Assembly: GCA_026393855.1 (NCBI GenBank)
Contig: JAPKZJ010000070.1
Span: 55,753 to 119,752 of the forward strand
Direction: 5' to 3'
From: Candidatus Aminicenantes bacterium
Lineage (GTDB): Bacteria; Acidobacteriota; Aminicenantia; Aminicenantales; UBA4085
Length of the DNA stretch: 64,000 nt
A program made the position numbers and the translations under genes. The notes under the pieces are model-generated. The model was not told the origin of the DNA. It saw nothing but the letters and a program-made list of their open reading frames with translations, and searched no databases. This document shows positions 53,704 to 62,029 of the stretch, one piece after another. Every line of letters begins with the position of its first letter. The first letter of the stretch is position 1.

Positions 53704-54489
53704 ATGGGCGACGGCAGCGAAAAATGGATGACTGCGATCACCGACGTCCGTCCGAACCGCATCGTCACCCGAGGCTATCCGATCGACGAGCTGATGGGGC
53801 GGGTCACTTTCGCCCAGGCCATCTATCTGGTGCTGAAGGGCGATCTGCCCACACCCGAGGTGGGGCGCTTGCTGGACGCGATCTTCGTCTCGTCCATCGA
53901 TCACGGCGCGTCCCCTCCATCCGTGCTGACGGCGCGAACCGTGGCCTCGACCGGGGCCGACCTCAACGACGCGGTCGCGGCCGGGGTGCTGGCCATCTCG
54001 CGGCTTCACGGCGGGGCCATCGAGGAAGGCCAGCGGATGTTCCTGGCCGTCGCCGCGCGGATGGAGGCCAAGGGTCTGGACGAGGAGACGGCGGCCCGCG
54101 AGGTCCTGGACGAGATGAAGGCCAAGGGCAAAAGGGCCTCGGGGTTCGGGCATCGTCTCCACACCAAGGATCCGCGGACGGCCCGGCTGTTCGACTTGGC
54201 CGCGGAAACGGGGCTGGCGGGCCGTCATGTCCGCATCGCCCGGGCGGCCGAGAAGGCGTTGGCTGCCCAGCTCGGCAAGCCCCTGCCGATCAACGTCGAC
54301 GGGGCCATCGCCGCCGTACTGTGCGACCTGGGCATCCCGCCCGAAATCGGCAACGCCTTCTTCATCATCGCCCGCGTGCCCGGGCTGGTGGCCCATGTTC
54401 ACGAGGAAAAGACCCGGATGAAGCCGATGCGCAAAGTTGACCCCGAGGATTTCGCATATGACGGGCCGGCCGAAAGGAAGCTGCCATGA
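53704..54489 (+). CDS. Citryl-CoA lyase-like protein (citrate synthase fold)
   Basis: A protein of 261 residues, much shorter than citrate synthase (about 430) and close to the stand-alone citryl-CoA lyases and the ATP-citrate lyase C-terminal domain. The catalytic triad of the fold is present: His102 in SRLHGGAIEEG, His150 in GFGHRLHTKDPRT and Asp199 in INVDGAIAAVL. The CoA and acid-binding end reads HVHEEKTRMKPMRK. It should cleave (or form) a citryl-CoA-like thioester into acetyl-CoA and a 2-oxo acid. It starts one base after the SucD-like gene and overlaps the next gene. Confidence 0.8.
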   Translation: MGDGSEKWMTAITDVRPNRIVTRGYPIDELMGRVTFAQAIYLVLKGDLPTPEVGRLLDAIFVSSIDHGASPPSVLTARTVASTGADLNDAVAAGVLAISRLHGGAIEEGQRMFLAVAARMEAKGLDEETAAREVLDEMKAKGKRASGFGHRLHTKDPRTARLFDLAAETGLAGRHVRIARAAEKALAAQLGKPLPINVDGAIAAVLCDLGIPPEIGNAFFIIARVPGLVAHVHEEKTRMKPMRKVDPEDFAYDGPAERKLP

Positions 54490-55016
54490 GCATCGACATC
54501 CTCGAGTGGCTGCCGGAGATCAATGAGATCAGCGAGCCCAAGCTGCGGGATCTGACGGCCCGGGTCTGGAACGAGGCTGTGATCCGCGGCGGCTGGACGG
54601 ACGACGACCTGCGCGAGTTGCCGTTTACCCTTCTACTGAAGACGGTGCCGATCACTCTGATCGAGCACACTCGGGCCGTGACCAAGACGTCGCACGAAAT
54701 TGCCAAGGTCATAAACGAGACCTATGCGGGCAAGGTGACGGTCGACTTGGACTATCTGCTGGCGGGGGCCATCTTGCACGACGTCGGCAAGCTCTTTGAA
54801 TACCGTCGACAGGGCGGCGTCTTCGTCAAAAGCCGGGAGGGAGAGCTGCTGCGCCATCCGATCTCGGGGGCGGCCTTCGCGTTCAAGCACGGCCTGCCGC
54901 AGGAAGTCATCCATATCATCGCTGCCCACAGCAAGGAAGGGGACGGCGGGAGGCGGACAATCGAGGCGGTCATTGTCAACCACGCCGACTTTGTAAATTT
55001 CGATATTTTCAAATAG
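54486..55016 (+). CDS. HD-domain metal-dependent phosphohydrolase-like protein
   Basis: A protein of 176 residues with the HD pattern: His in LIEHTRAVTKTSHEIA, the HD pair in AGAILHDVGKLFEYRR, a further His in IIAAHSKEG and Asp in VNHADFVNFD. Such proteins hydrolyse phosphate esters or nucleotides. It overlaps the lyase gene (ATGA), so its presence in this metabolic unit is not accidental, but no reaction can be named. Its TAG stop is part of the left arm of a palindromic element. Confidence 0.75.
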   Translation: MSIDILEWLPEINEISEPKLRDLTARVWNEAVIRGGWTDDDLRELPFTLLLKTVPITLIEHTRAVTKTSHEIAKVINETYAGKVTVDLDYLLAGAILHDVGKLFEYRRQGGVFVKSREGELLRHPISGAAFAFKHGLPQEVIHIIAAHSKEGDGGRRTIEAVIVNHADFVNFDIFK

Positions 55017-55111
55017 GGGTCAGGTCTTAAGATATAAGTTATCTCCAAAAAACGGCACTCTCAACGAAGAATCGTCACGAGAAAACTAATATCTTAAGAC
55101 CTGACCCCTAT
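55013..55111. repeat. REPIN-like palindromic element, copy 2
   Basis: A 99-base element with perfect 23-base inverted arms (55013-55035 and 55089-55111), core AGGGGTCAGGTCTTAAG. The match continues to about 33 bases with three mismatches. It lies inside the cluster, between the HD gene and the hydro-lyase genes, and supplies the TAG stop of the former. It could form a strong RNA hairpin between the two halves of the transcript. Confidence 0.85.
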
Positions 55112-55128
55112 CGGGACTCGGAGGCGAG

Positions 55129-56382
55129 ATGGGACTGACGTTTTCGGAAAAGATTCTGGCGCGCAAGGCGGGGCGCCCGGTCCGGGCCGGGGACGTCATC
55201 ACCGCCTCGCCCGACTTCTACCTGTCCCACGACAACTCCTCGGCCATCATCGGCGAGTTCAAGAAGCTCGGCTTGGCCAAGGTCAAGGCCCCCGAGAAGA
55301 TCGTCATCATCCTGGACCACATCGTCCCGGCGGCCGACGAAAAATACGCCCAGAACCACAAGACCATCCGCGAATTCGTTTGGGCCCAATCCATTCCGAA
55401 CTTCTTCGATATCCAGCATGGCGTCTGCCATCAGGTCTTGTCCGAATCGGGCTTCGCCCTGCCGGGTCGCCTCATCATGGGCAGCGACTCGCACACCACG
55501 ACTTATGGTGCATACGGCGTCTTCGCCGCCGGCATCGGCCGGACCGAGATGGCCTCCATCTGGGCTACGGACGAGATCTGGCTTCGCGTCCCCGAGACGC
55601 TGCGAATCGAATTTGCCGGCGACTTCCCGCACGGCGTCTTTGCCAAGGACGCCATCCTCAAGATTATCGGCGACCAAGGCGCCGATCGAGCCAATTACGA
55701 GGCCGTCGAGTTCGCCGGCCCGGCGGCCGCATCCTTCAGCCTGGCCTCCCGCATGGTCCTGGCCAACATGGCGGCCGAAATGGGAGCCAAGAACGGCTAT
55801 TTCGAGCCCGACGAGCTGACCCTGGCCTGGGCCCGAAAGCACGGCCGCGGCGATTTCGAGCCGGTTCGATCCGATCCCGACGCCGCTTATGAGGCCGTCC
55901 TCCAATACGATTTGTCCGTCCTCGAACCGCAAATCGCCTGTCCTCATACTGTGGACAACGTCAAGCCGGTCCGCGAGGTCGCGGGCAAGCCGTTCCACCA
56001 AGCCCTGCTCGGCACCTGCACCAACGGCCGCTTCGAGGACCTCGAAGTCGCGGCCCGCATCCTCCGCGGCCGATCGGTCCACCCGCATATCCGCCTGCTC
56101 GTCCTTCCCGCTTCCCGCGCCGTTTATCTCGAAGCCATGAAGGCCGGCCTCCTGGAGACGCTCTCCGAGGCGGGAGGCGTCATCCTGAACCCCGGTTGCG
56201 GCCCCTGCCTGGGCGCCCACGAAGGGCTCCTGGCCCCCGGCGAAGTCGTGGTCGGGACGTCCAACCGCAACTTCAAGGGGCGCATGGGAGGCCGCGGCTC
56301 CGAGATCTACCTCGCCTCGCCCGCCACCGTCGCCGCCTCGGCCCTGGAGGGCAAGATCGCCGACCCGAGGAAATACCTATGA
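55129..56382 (+). CDS. Aconitase-family hydro-lyase large subunit (LeuC/homoaconitase type)
   Basis: A protein of 417 residues with the three 4Fe-4S cysteines of the family: Cys297 in LGTCTNGRFED, and Cys357 and Cys360 in NPGCGPCLGAHEG. Other matches are VIILDHIVPAADEKYAQNHK and LIMGSDSHTTTYGAYGVFA. It adds or removes water on a 2- or 3-hydroxy acid (isopropylmalate, homocitrate, citramalate or dimethylmalate types). No leucine genes are nearby, so a catabolic substrate tied to the ligase/lyase is more likely. A GAGG site just before the ATG sets the start. Confidence 0.88.
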   Translation: MGLTFSEKILARKAGRPVRAGDVITASPDFYLSHDNSSAIIGEFKKLGLAKVKAPEKIVIILDHIVPAADEKYAQNHKTIREFVWAQSIPNFFDIQHGVCHQVLSESGFALPGRLIMGSDSHTTTYGAYGVFAAGIGRTEMASIWATDEIWLRVPETLRIEFAGDFPHGVFAKDAILKIIGDQGADRANYEAVEFAGPAAASFSLASRMVLANMAAEMGAKNGYFEPDELTLAWARKHGRGDFEPVRSDPDAAYEAVLQYDLSVLEPQIACPHTVDNVKPVREVAGKPFHQALLGTCTNGRFEDLEVAARILRGRSVHPHIRLLVLPASRAVYLEAMKAGLLETLSEAGGVILNPGCGPCLGAHEGLLAPGEVVVGTSNRNFKGRMGGRGSEIYLASPATVAASALEGKIADPRKYL

Positions 56383-56870
56383 GCAAGGGCCGCGTCTGGA
56401 AGTACGGCGACGACGTCAACACCGACGTCATCTACGCCGGCAAATACACCTACCAACAGCTCGAACCGGCCGAGATGGCCAAGAAGTCGCTGGAGGATCT
56501 GGATCCGTCGTTCGCCGCGGCCGTCAAGCCCGGCGACGTGATCGTGGCCGGAAAAAACTTCGGCTGCGGCAGCTCGCGCGAGCAGGCCGCCGCCTGCCTC
56601 CGCTACGCCGGCGTCCAGGCCGTGGTAGCCAAATCCTTCTCCCGGATCTACTTCCGCAACGCCATCAACCTCGGGTTGGCCGTCCTGCAGGCGCTCGACG
56701 CCCCCGACGCTCTTCGCTCCGGCGACGAGATCGAGATCGATTTCGAGGGCGGCCGCATTCTCTCCGCCGGCCGCGAATTCAAGTTTCCCCCCTTGCCCGA
56801 GTCCGTCCTCGACATCGTCCGGGCCGGCGGATTGCTCGAATGGACCAAGAAAAAGCTGGCCCGCCCGTGA
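56379..56870 (+). CDS. Aconitase-family hydro-lyase small subunit (LeuD type)
   Basis: A protein of 163 residues, the LeuD swivelling domain. It shows VWKYGDDVNTDVIYAGKY, the active-site segment AGKNFGCGSSREQAAACL, and SFSRIYFRNAINLGLAVLQA. It overlaps the large-subunit gene by ATGA, so the two form one enzyme. The loop GKYTYQQLEP after the NTD motif differs from the usual leucine-pathway segment and may help to decide the substrate. Confidence 0.88.
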   Translation: MSKGRVWKYGDDVNTDVIYAGKYTYQQLEPAEMAKKSLEDLDPSFAAAVKPGDVIVAGKNFGCGSSREQAAACLRYAGVQAVVAKSFSRIYFRNAINLGLAVLQALDAPDALRSGDEIEIDFEGGRILSAGREFKFPPLPESVLDIVRAGGLLEWTKKKLARP

Positions 56871-56880
56871 GCCCGCAGCC

Positions 56881-58446
56881 GTGAAGCGCTTCAGCATCTT
56901 CAACCATGTCCTGGGCCCCGTGATGCGCGGGCCGTCCAGCTCCCACACCGCGGGGGCTTATCATCTCGGCTGCATGGTCCGCTCCCTGGCCGGAGGTTCC
57001 ATCAGCCGGGCCGCCGTCACCTTCGATCCGAACGGCTCTTACGCCCGCACCTACGCCCAGCAGGGCGCGGATCGGGCCTTCGCCATGGGCTTCATGGGCA
57101 AGCCGCTGACCGACGAGTCGTTCTTCACCGCCCTCGAGGATGCGCCCCGGGCCGGGCTCCGTCTTCTCTTCCAGATCCGGCCGCTGGAGCATCCCGATCA
57201 TCCCAACGCCATGATGATTGATGTCCGCGACGCGGCCGGGGAGATCTTTTCCGTCGAAGCCCGTTCGATCGGCGGGGGAGACGTAGAGATCATCAGCCTG
57301 GACGGCATTGAAATCGCTTTTAACGGCTCCGCCTTCGAGCTTTTCATCGAAGCCGCCCACTCCCAACAAGCCTTTCTGGCGGCCGCACTCGCCGGCGACG
57401 GCGCCCTCATGAGCGGCCCGAATCCGATCGCCCTAGGCGGCCGTCAGGCCTTCGTCGCCAGACGCTCAAAGGCGCTGTCGGGATTTATACGGTCATCCGT
57501 CGAAGAGCTTGTCCCGGGCGCTATCATCCGCGAATCGGCCCCGGTCTATCTCGTTCAAATCGCCGAGCCGCTTTTCTTCGATGCGGAGGCGCTAGTCCGG
57601 CTGTGCGAAAAGCGCGGCTGGTCGTTGGGGCGAGCGGGCCTCGAGTACGAAACCCGGATCCTTGGGCTGCGGCCGGAGGAAGTGATCGCCGAAATGCTCC
57701 GCCGTTACGACATCATGGCCGCGGCCGCGGCCCGCGGGCTCGATCCCGCGTTTTCGGGGATGCAGCTCCTGGCGGCCAGCGCCGGCTCGGTTTTTCGGGC
57801 GGAAGCGGAAGGCCGCCTCGCACTCGGCGGCCCGTCGGCCCGGGCGGCCGCGCGCGCCTTGGCGGTCATGCACGTCAACAGCGCCATGGGGGTCGTCTGC
57901 GCCGCGCCCACCGGCGGTTCGGCCGGAACGATCCCAGGAACAATCCTCACGCTGGCCGAGGAACGGCATCTTTCCCGCGACGAGATCGCTTTATCTCTTC
58001 TGGCCGCCGGCGTCATCGGCGTAATTACTGCCCAGCGAGCCACCTTTGCCGCGGAAGTGGCCGGATGCCAGGTCGAAATCGGCGCCGCCGGGGCCATGGC
58101 CGCCGCCGCCGTCGTCGACGCCTGCGGCGGAAGCGCCCGCCAAGCCTGCGACGCGGCCGCCATCGCCTATCAGAACACCATGGGCTCGGTCTGCGACCTG
58201 GTCCAGGGATTGGTCGAGATCCCCTGTCATACCCGTAACGCCGTGGCAGCCGCTTCGGCCTTCGTCTGCGCCGACCTCGTCCTGGGCGGCTATGCGAACC
58301 CGATCCCGCTCGACGAGACGATCGACGCGGTCTATTCCGTCGGCCGCCTGCTGCCCGCGGAGCTGCGCTGCACCGCCCGCGGCGGCCTCGCACTGACGCA
58401 CTCGGCCCTGGCCATGAAATCGCGGCTGGGAGGGGACAAGCCGTGA
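56881..58446 (+). CDS. Iron-sulfur L-serine dehydratase-like enzyme (single chain)
   Basis: A protein of 521 residues with GTG start. The beta-type domain opens with the motif HVLGPVMRGPSSSHTAGAY. The alpha-type domain holds the three cluster ligands Cys396 (AGCQVEIG), Cys438 (GSVCDLVQG) and Cys449 (EIPCHTRNA). Their spacing of 42 and 11 residues is the same as I recall for characterised type 2 enzymes. The segment after Cys438 reads DLVQG where the usual form is DPVGG. Serine to pyruvate and ammonia is the default reaction; a related beta-hydroxy or beta-substituted amino acid is possible. Confidence 0.82.
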   Translation: MKRFSIFNHVLGPVMRGPSSSHTAGAYHLGCMVRSLAGGSISRAAVTFDPNGSYARTYAQQGADRAFAMGFMGKPLTDESFFTALEDAPRAGLRLLFQIRPLEHPDHPNAMMIDVRDAAGEIFSVEARSIGGGDVEIISLDGIEIAFNGSAFELFIEAAHSQQAFLAAALAGDGALMSGPNPIALGGRQAFVARRSKALSGFIRSSVEELVPGAIIRESAPVYLVQIAEPLFFDAEALVRLCEKRGWSLGRAGLEYETRILGLRPEEVIAEMLRRYDIMAAAAARGLDPAFSGMQLLAASAGSVFRAEAEGRLALGGPSARAAARALAVMHVNSAMGVVCAAPTGGSAGTIPGTILTLAEERHLSRDEIALSLLAAGVIGVITAQRATFAAEVAGCQVEIGAAGAMAAAAVVDACGGSARQACDAAAIAYQNTMGSVCDLVQGLVEIPCHTRNAVAAASAFVCADLVLGGYANPIPLDETIDAVYSVGRLLPAELRCTARGGLALTHSALAMKSRLGGDKP

Positions 58447-59450
58447 GCGGCGCGCCCGCGACAAGGCCGCCGCTTCTCTATCTCGGTGCGGAAGACGTAC
58501 GCCGGGCTTTGCCCATGCGTGCGGCCGTGGAAGCCATGAGGGAGGCCTTTCGCGACTTGGCAAACGGCGCCGTGGCTATGCCGCCGCGAACGCGGATGGC
58601 GAATCCCGAAGGCGATGAAGTCAGCTTGATCATGTCCAGCCGGAGCAACGGGATTTCCCGTCTGGGCGTCAAGCTCATCACGCTCTACGATCGCAATCGC
58701 ACCATAGGCCTGCCCCTGGCCCAGGCCCTCTTTATGCTTGTCGACGGCCAAACGGGCGTTCCGTTAGCCATCTTCGACGGCGCGTCGCTGACGGCCCTGC
58801 GAACGGGGGCGGTGTCCGGCCTGGCGACGGATGTCCTGGCCCGCCCCGGCGGCGCGGTAGCTGCCATTTTCGGCGCCGGGGTCCAGGCCCGCGCCCAACT
58901 CGAGGCGATCGCCGCCGTTCGGCCCATCCGTGAAGCCCGTGTTTTCGATCCTATTGCGCCTGCGGCCGAGGCCTTTGCGGCCGAGATGTCCGGGCGGTTG
59001 AGCGTGCTCGTTCATCCCGCGTCCGACCCCGCCGCCATGCTCCAGGGTGCGGACATCGTCTGCACGGCGACGAATTCGCGAACGCCGCTCTTCGCCGACG
59101 GCGATATTGCACCCGGGACGCATATCAATGCCGTCGGCGTCTACCAGCCCGAACGGGCCGAGATCCCGGCCGAGACCGTCCGCCGGGCCCGCACCGTCGT
59201 CGATCAAACCGGGGCCGCTCTCGAGGAGGCGGGCGATCTGCTCCAGCCGCTTGCCGCGGGGATGATCGATCGATCCCGCTTCGATCTGACCCTGGGCGAT
59301 ATCCTCATCGGCCGGGCCGAAGGCCGCCGGTCGCCCGCCGAGATCACCCTCTTCAAATCCGTGGGCCTCGCCGTCCAAGATCTCTACGCCGCCGCCCGAG
59401 CTTATGACAACGCTCTTCGTTTGGGCGTTGGGCGCGAGCTGGAGCGTTAG
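58443..59450 (+). CDS. Ornithine cyclodeaminase / mu-crystallin family protein
   Basis: A protein of 335 residues with the family substrate segments MPPRTRMANPEG and RLGVKLITLYDRNRTIG, and LTALRTGAVSGLATDVLAR. The NAD(P) site is VAAIFGAGVQARAQLEAIAA. Members include ornithine cyclodeaminase, alanine dehydrogenase, ketimine and iminosuccinate reductases, so an imine/amino acid oxidoreductase role is the safest reading. It overlaps the serine-dehydratase-like gene (ATGA type, 4 bases) and ends the cluster. Confidence 0.85.
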   Translation: MSGAPATRPPLLYLGAEDVRRALPMRAAVEAMREAFRDLANGAVAMPPRTRMANPEGDEVSLIMSSRSNGISRLGVKLITLYDRNRTIGLPLAQALFMLVDGQTGVPLAIFDGASLTALRTGAVSGLATDVLARPGGAVAAIFGAGVQARAQLEAIAAVRPIREARVFDPIAPAAEAFAAEMSGRLSVLVHPASDPAAMLQGADIVCTATNSRTPLFADGDIAPGTHINAVGVYQPERAEIPAETVRRARTVVDQTGAALEEAGDLLQPLAAGMIDRSRFDLTLGDILIGRAEGRRSPAEITLFKSVGLAVQDLYAAARAYDNALRLGVGRELER

Positions 59451-59473
59451 GTTTCAAACCCATATGATGCGGC

Positions 59474-59518
59474 TATAATGGGGCCATGACCTCCAGGAAG
59501 AAAGGGAGCGATAAATGA
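59474..59518 (+). promoter_or_regulatory. -10 box followed by a possible 10-codon leader ORF
   Basis: TATAAT at 59474-59479 lies 6 bases before an ATG at 59486. That ATG opens a ten-codon frame (MTSRKKGSDK) whose TGA (59516-59518) overlaps the ATG of the next gene. The next gene also has GGGAG (59504-59508). No clear -35 box is visible. Confidence 0.35.
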
Positions 59519-60744
59519 AAAAAAGCACGCTCATCGGCGTCCTGTCGGTGCTGGCGCTGGCGTTGCTGGGCCCATCCGTTTCCGGACACGCCGCGGCCCA
59601 AGCGGGCAAGCTCGGCGGGGTATTCAATTTTGTCGAGGATTCCGACGGCGGCAAACCCGAAGCGGGTGCGATCGTCACGCTGACCTTCGCCGACGGAAAT
59701 GTCGTCTTCAGCTCCCTGCGGCCGGGCGGCGTCCAAGCCGACAAAGGCACGTACGTCATCCAAGGCAACCGGATCACCCTGCGCTTCGACAAGATGCCCT
59801 TCGGCTGCCAAGATAAGATTTATATCTTCGACGGTGAATCTCTATCCCTGCCGATGAAGATTCTGACGGCGGGCGACGGCTATTCCATCTGGAAGAAGAC
59901 GGGCGAGACCGGGACGAGCGGCGGCCAGGGCCAGGGTGGGACAAAGGGCCGCGACGGCCGCGACACCGGAAAGATGACCGGCGCGACCAAGCCGATCGAA
60001 TCCTTCACCGAGCTGGAGGGGGATTGGGAAGGCAAAGGCGCGGGGGCGGAAGTGCGGTTCCGGCGCGAGGCCCGACTCGGCGGCGGCAAGTTCAATGTCA
60101 TGACCCTGACGACCAAGCATATCGTGGAGTTCTTCTTCCATGTCTACCCCGATCAGCACCTCGAGGGGGAGGGCGTCATCCTCTTTAATCTGGAGCCTGA
60201 TTTGAGCGGCGTGGACGCCCTGGCCGGCGCCGTCAAGGGACTGTTGGGTATGATGCCGTACATGTCACCGCCGGCTCCCGAAAAAAAAGGAGACTGGGGC
60301 AAAGCCGCGGGCTCGGTTTCCGACAAAATGGCGTCCGGAACGCTCTCCGCCGGCGGAGTGACCTCTCCTTCCTACAGCTACAAGATGAGAGAAGCTCCCC
60401 AGAAGCGGCATTTCAAAATCCAGGGCAAGGCCTATCGAAGCGAGACGGGCGTCTATAAGATCCATTTGGAGGCCTTGGGCGATTATTTCCGGGCCGCCGA
60501 CCTCACGAATGCCGACAACAGGCTTTGGGTCGACTATGAAGTCAACCTGAAGCGCGAGGAAAGTTCGTTTCCGACCTGGTCCCCGTTCCTGAAGGGAGCG
60601 GACGGCGACGGACTCATCCGCGCGTCCGCGGGAGGCGCGGTTTATATTGCCGATTCCGAGTTCTCCGGGAATCGCCGCAACGGCGTCAAGCCCTGGGAGG
60701 AATACACCTTCACCTGGAGCGCGCGCAAAGCGGGGGGCCAATAG
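59515..60744 (+). CDS. Exported protein of unknown function
   Basis: A protein of 409 residues with a signal peptide (LIGVLSVLALALLGPSVSGHAAA). The N-terminal part (residues 30-125) is a small beta domain (GGVFNFVEDSDGG, YVIQGNRITLRFDKMPFG) that resembles short stress or quality-type beta-barrels seen in other exported proteins. A Gly/Lys linker follows, then a larger domain with VEFFFHVYPDQHLEGEGVIL and YRSETGVYKIHLEALGDYF. I cannot name a family. It converges with the next gene (2 bases between stops). Confidence 0.6.
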   Translation: MKKSTLIGVLSVLALALLGPSVSGHAAAQAGKLGGVFNFVEDSDGGKPEAGAIVTLTFADGNVVFSSLRPGGVQADKGTYVIQGNRITLRFDKMPFGCQDKIYIFDGESLSLPMKILTAGDGYSIWKKTGETGTSGGQGQGGTKGRDGRDTGKMTGATKPIESFTELEGDWEGKGAGAEVRFRREARLGGGKFNVMTLTTKHIVEFFFHVYPDQHLEGEGVILFNLEPDLSGVDALAGAVKGLLGMMPYMSPPAPEKKGDWGKAAGSVSDKMASGTLSAGGVTSPSYSYKMREAPQKRHFKIQGKAYRSETGVYKIHLEALGDYFRAADLTNADNRLWVDYEVNLKREESSFPTWSPFLKGADGDGLIRASAGGAVYIADSEFSGNRRNGVKPWEEYTFTWSARKAGGQ

Positions 60745-60746
60745 GC

Positions 60747-61859
60747 TTATTTCATTCCGACGATCGCCCGGCTGTCGATCCAGCCGCAGTAGTACTGACG
60801 GGGCGAATCGATCGGCACCCATTTCTGGGCGGCCTTATCGAAGCGTCCGGGCTCCATCCCATGGTGTAGGCTGGTCTCCGCGGGCATGACCTTAATGCCG
60901 AAGGCGACGAAGGCCCAGCCGTTCTCGCGGGCTAGAACGAACCCGCCGGCCGATTTTGGGAACTCGGCGACCGCATTGCCCCGAAGGGTGCGCGTCGTCG
61001 TGTAGTCGAAATAGCCGTTGGCGTTCTTCAGGTTTTCCTTGTCGTCGACCGTGGGGCTGAACCGCAGAGTGACCGCCGTGCTCGTCTCGAACGGCTCCGG
61101 ACGCCCCAGCGCCTTCGGGAACCGGGTCTGCTGGGCATAATAGAGCTTCGAATCCAATGAACACGCCTTCGTCTTGAAATCATAGGCGATGCCGGCCAGG
61201 ATCTCCGTCTCGGAGGGCTCGATGATCGTGACGACGTACCGGACATAAAGCTTGTCGCCTATCCTTTCGATTTTAGCAATGGCGCCGGAGCAATCGAACA
61301 GATACGAGAACGCTCCACCGCTCCGGCCGCAGAAGACCAGCCCCTGCGAAGGCCCGAAAAAGACCTGGTTGAAGATCACCAGATCGATGGACTTGTCGCC
61401 GTCGAAATCGAGGCACCGGAACGCGTATTGGGAAGCGGCCGGGTCCTCCTCCGACTCGTTCAAATAGAAATCGTTACTAGCTCCCGTCTCGTCGACGCCG
61501 AATGTCTTGACATCGTCCTCGTCCAATGTCGCCTTGAGCCGGCGGTTATATTCGGCCCGAAGCTCCTTGTCGAAAGCATCCCCAAGGTGTTTGGCTGCGG
61601 ATAGAAAGAACCATGGCTCGAGGCCCGTGTCGAAGCCCGTGTCGAGCAGCGATTTCAGAATCTCCCTGGCCTGATCCTTGGTCGGCTGAATCGTGCGCCG
61701 CTTCAGCTCCTGCACGATATTTTTATTCAGGCGGGCGTTGGGATCTTCCCGTAGAAATCGAAAGCTGGGGACCGGGTTTGATTGCCCGAGCAGGAGTGCC
61801 GAAGCCGCCAGAAAGAATCCCGCAGCCCAGCATCGAATCGTCGGCTCGCGTTTGGGCAT
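60747..61859 (-). CDS. Exported protein of unknown function with an EF-hand-like loop
   Basis: A protein of 370 residues with a signal peptide (CWAAGFFLAASALLLGQSNP). A segment FRCLDFDGDKSIDLVIFNQV resembles the DxDGDxxxD calcium-type loop found in FG-GAP/VCBS repeats, here as a single copy. The rest is beta-rich without known motifs. GGGAGGGG just upstream favours the ATG at 61859; an in-frame ATG at 61895 would overlap the -10 box. Confidence 0.6.
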   Translation of the reverse strand: MPKREPTIRCWAAGFFLAASALLLGQSNPVPSFRFLREDPNARLNKNIVQELKRRTIQPTKDQAREILKSLLDTGFDTGLEPWFFLSAAKHLGDAFDKELRAEYNRRLKATLDEDDVKTFGVDETGASNDFYLNESEEDPAASQYAFRCLDFDGDKSIDLVIFNQVFFGPSQGLVFCGRSGGAFSYLFDCSGAIAKIERIGDKLYVRYVVTIIEPSETEILAGIAYDFKTKACSLDSKLYYAQQTRFPKALGRPEPFETSTAVTLRFSPTVDDKENLKNANGYFDYTTTRTLRGNAVAEFPKSAGGFVLARENGWAFVAFGIKVMPAETSLHHGMEPGRFDKAAQKWVPIDSPRQYYCGWIDSRAIVGMK

Positions 61860-61893
61860 GGCACCCCTCCCATAAGAAAACAGATTGATTCTC

Positions 61894-61922
61894 ATTATAA
61901 GGGCTTTGCGCGTTAATGGAAA
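61894..61922 (-). promoter_or_regulatory. Predicted promoter of the 370-residue exported protein
   Basis: On the minus strand, TTTCCA (61922-61917), a 17-base spacer and a perfect TATAAT (61899-61894). Confidence 0.5.
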
Positions 61923-61972
61923 TCCTGATCATTCCGCCCCTTGAGGAGGCTGGCTTTTGTCAATTCCTGGCA

Positions 61973-61978
61973 TATAAT
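61973..61978 (+). promoter_or_regulatory. -10 box upstream of hsdM
   Basis: A perfect TATAAT at 61973-61978. No -35 at the right distance was found. The GTG at 61988 would be nearly leaderless; the ATG at 62030 would have a leader of about 45 bases with AGAGG. Confidence 0.4.
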
Positions 61979-62029
61979 ACGTAGAGCGTGGTAGAGGAAT
62001 GCCACGCCGATTACGGGAATCAGAGGCAT

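Noticed and set aside
55129..56870. Calling the hydro-lyase pair leuC and leuD
   Set aside because: No leuA or leuB nearby; the neighbours point to CoA-dependent acid cleavage, so a substrate-neutral name is safer.
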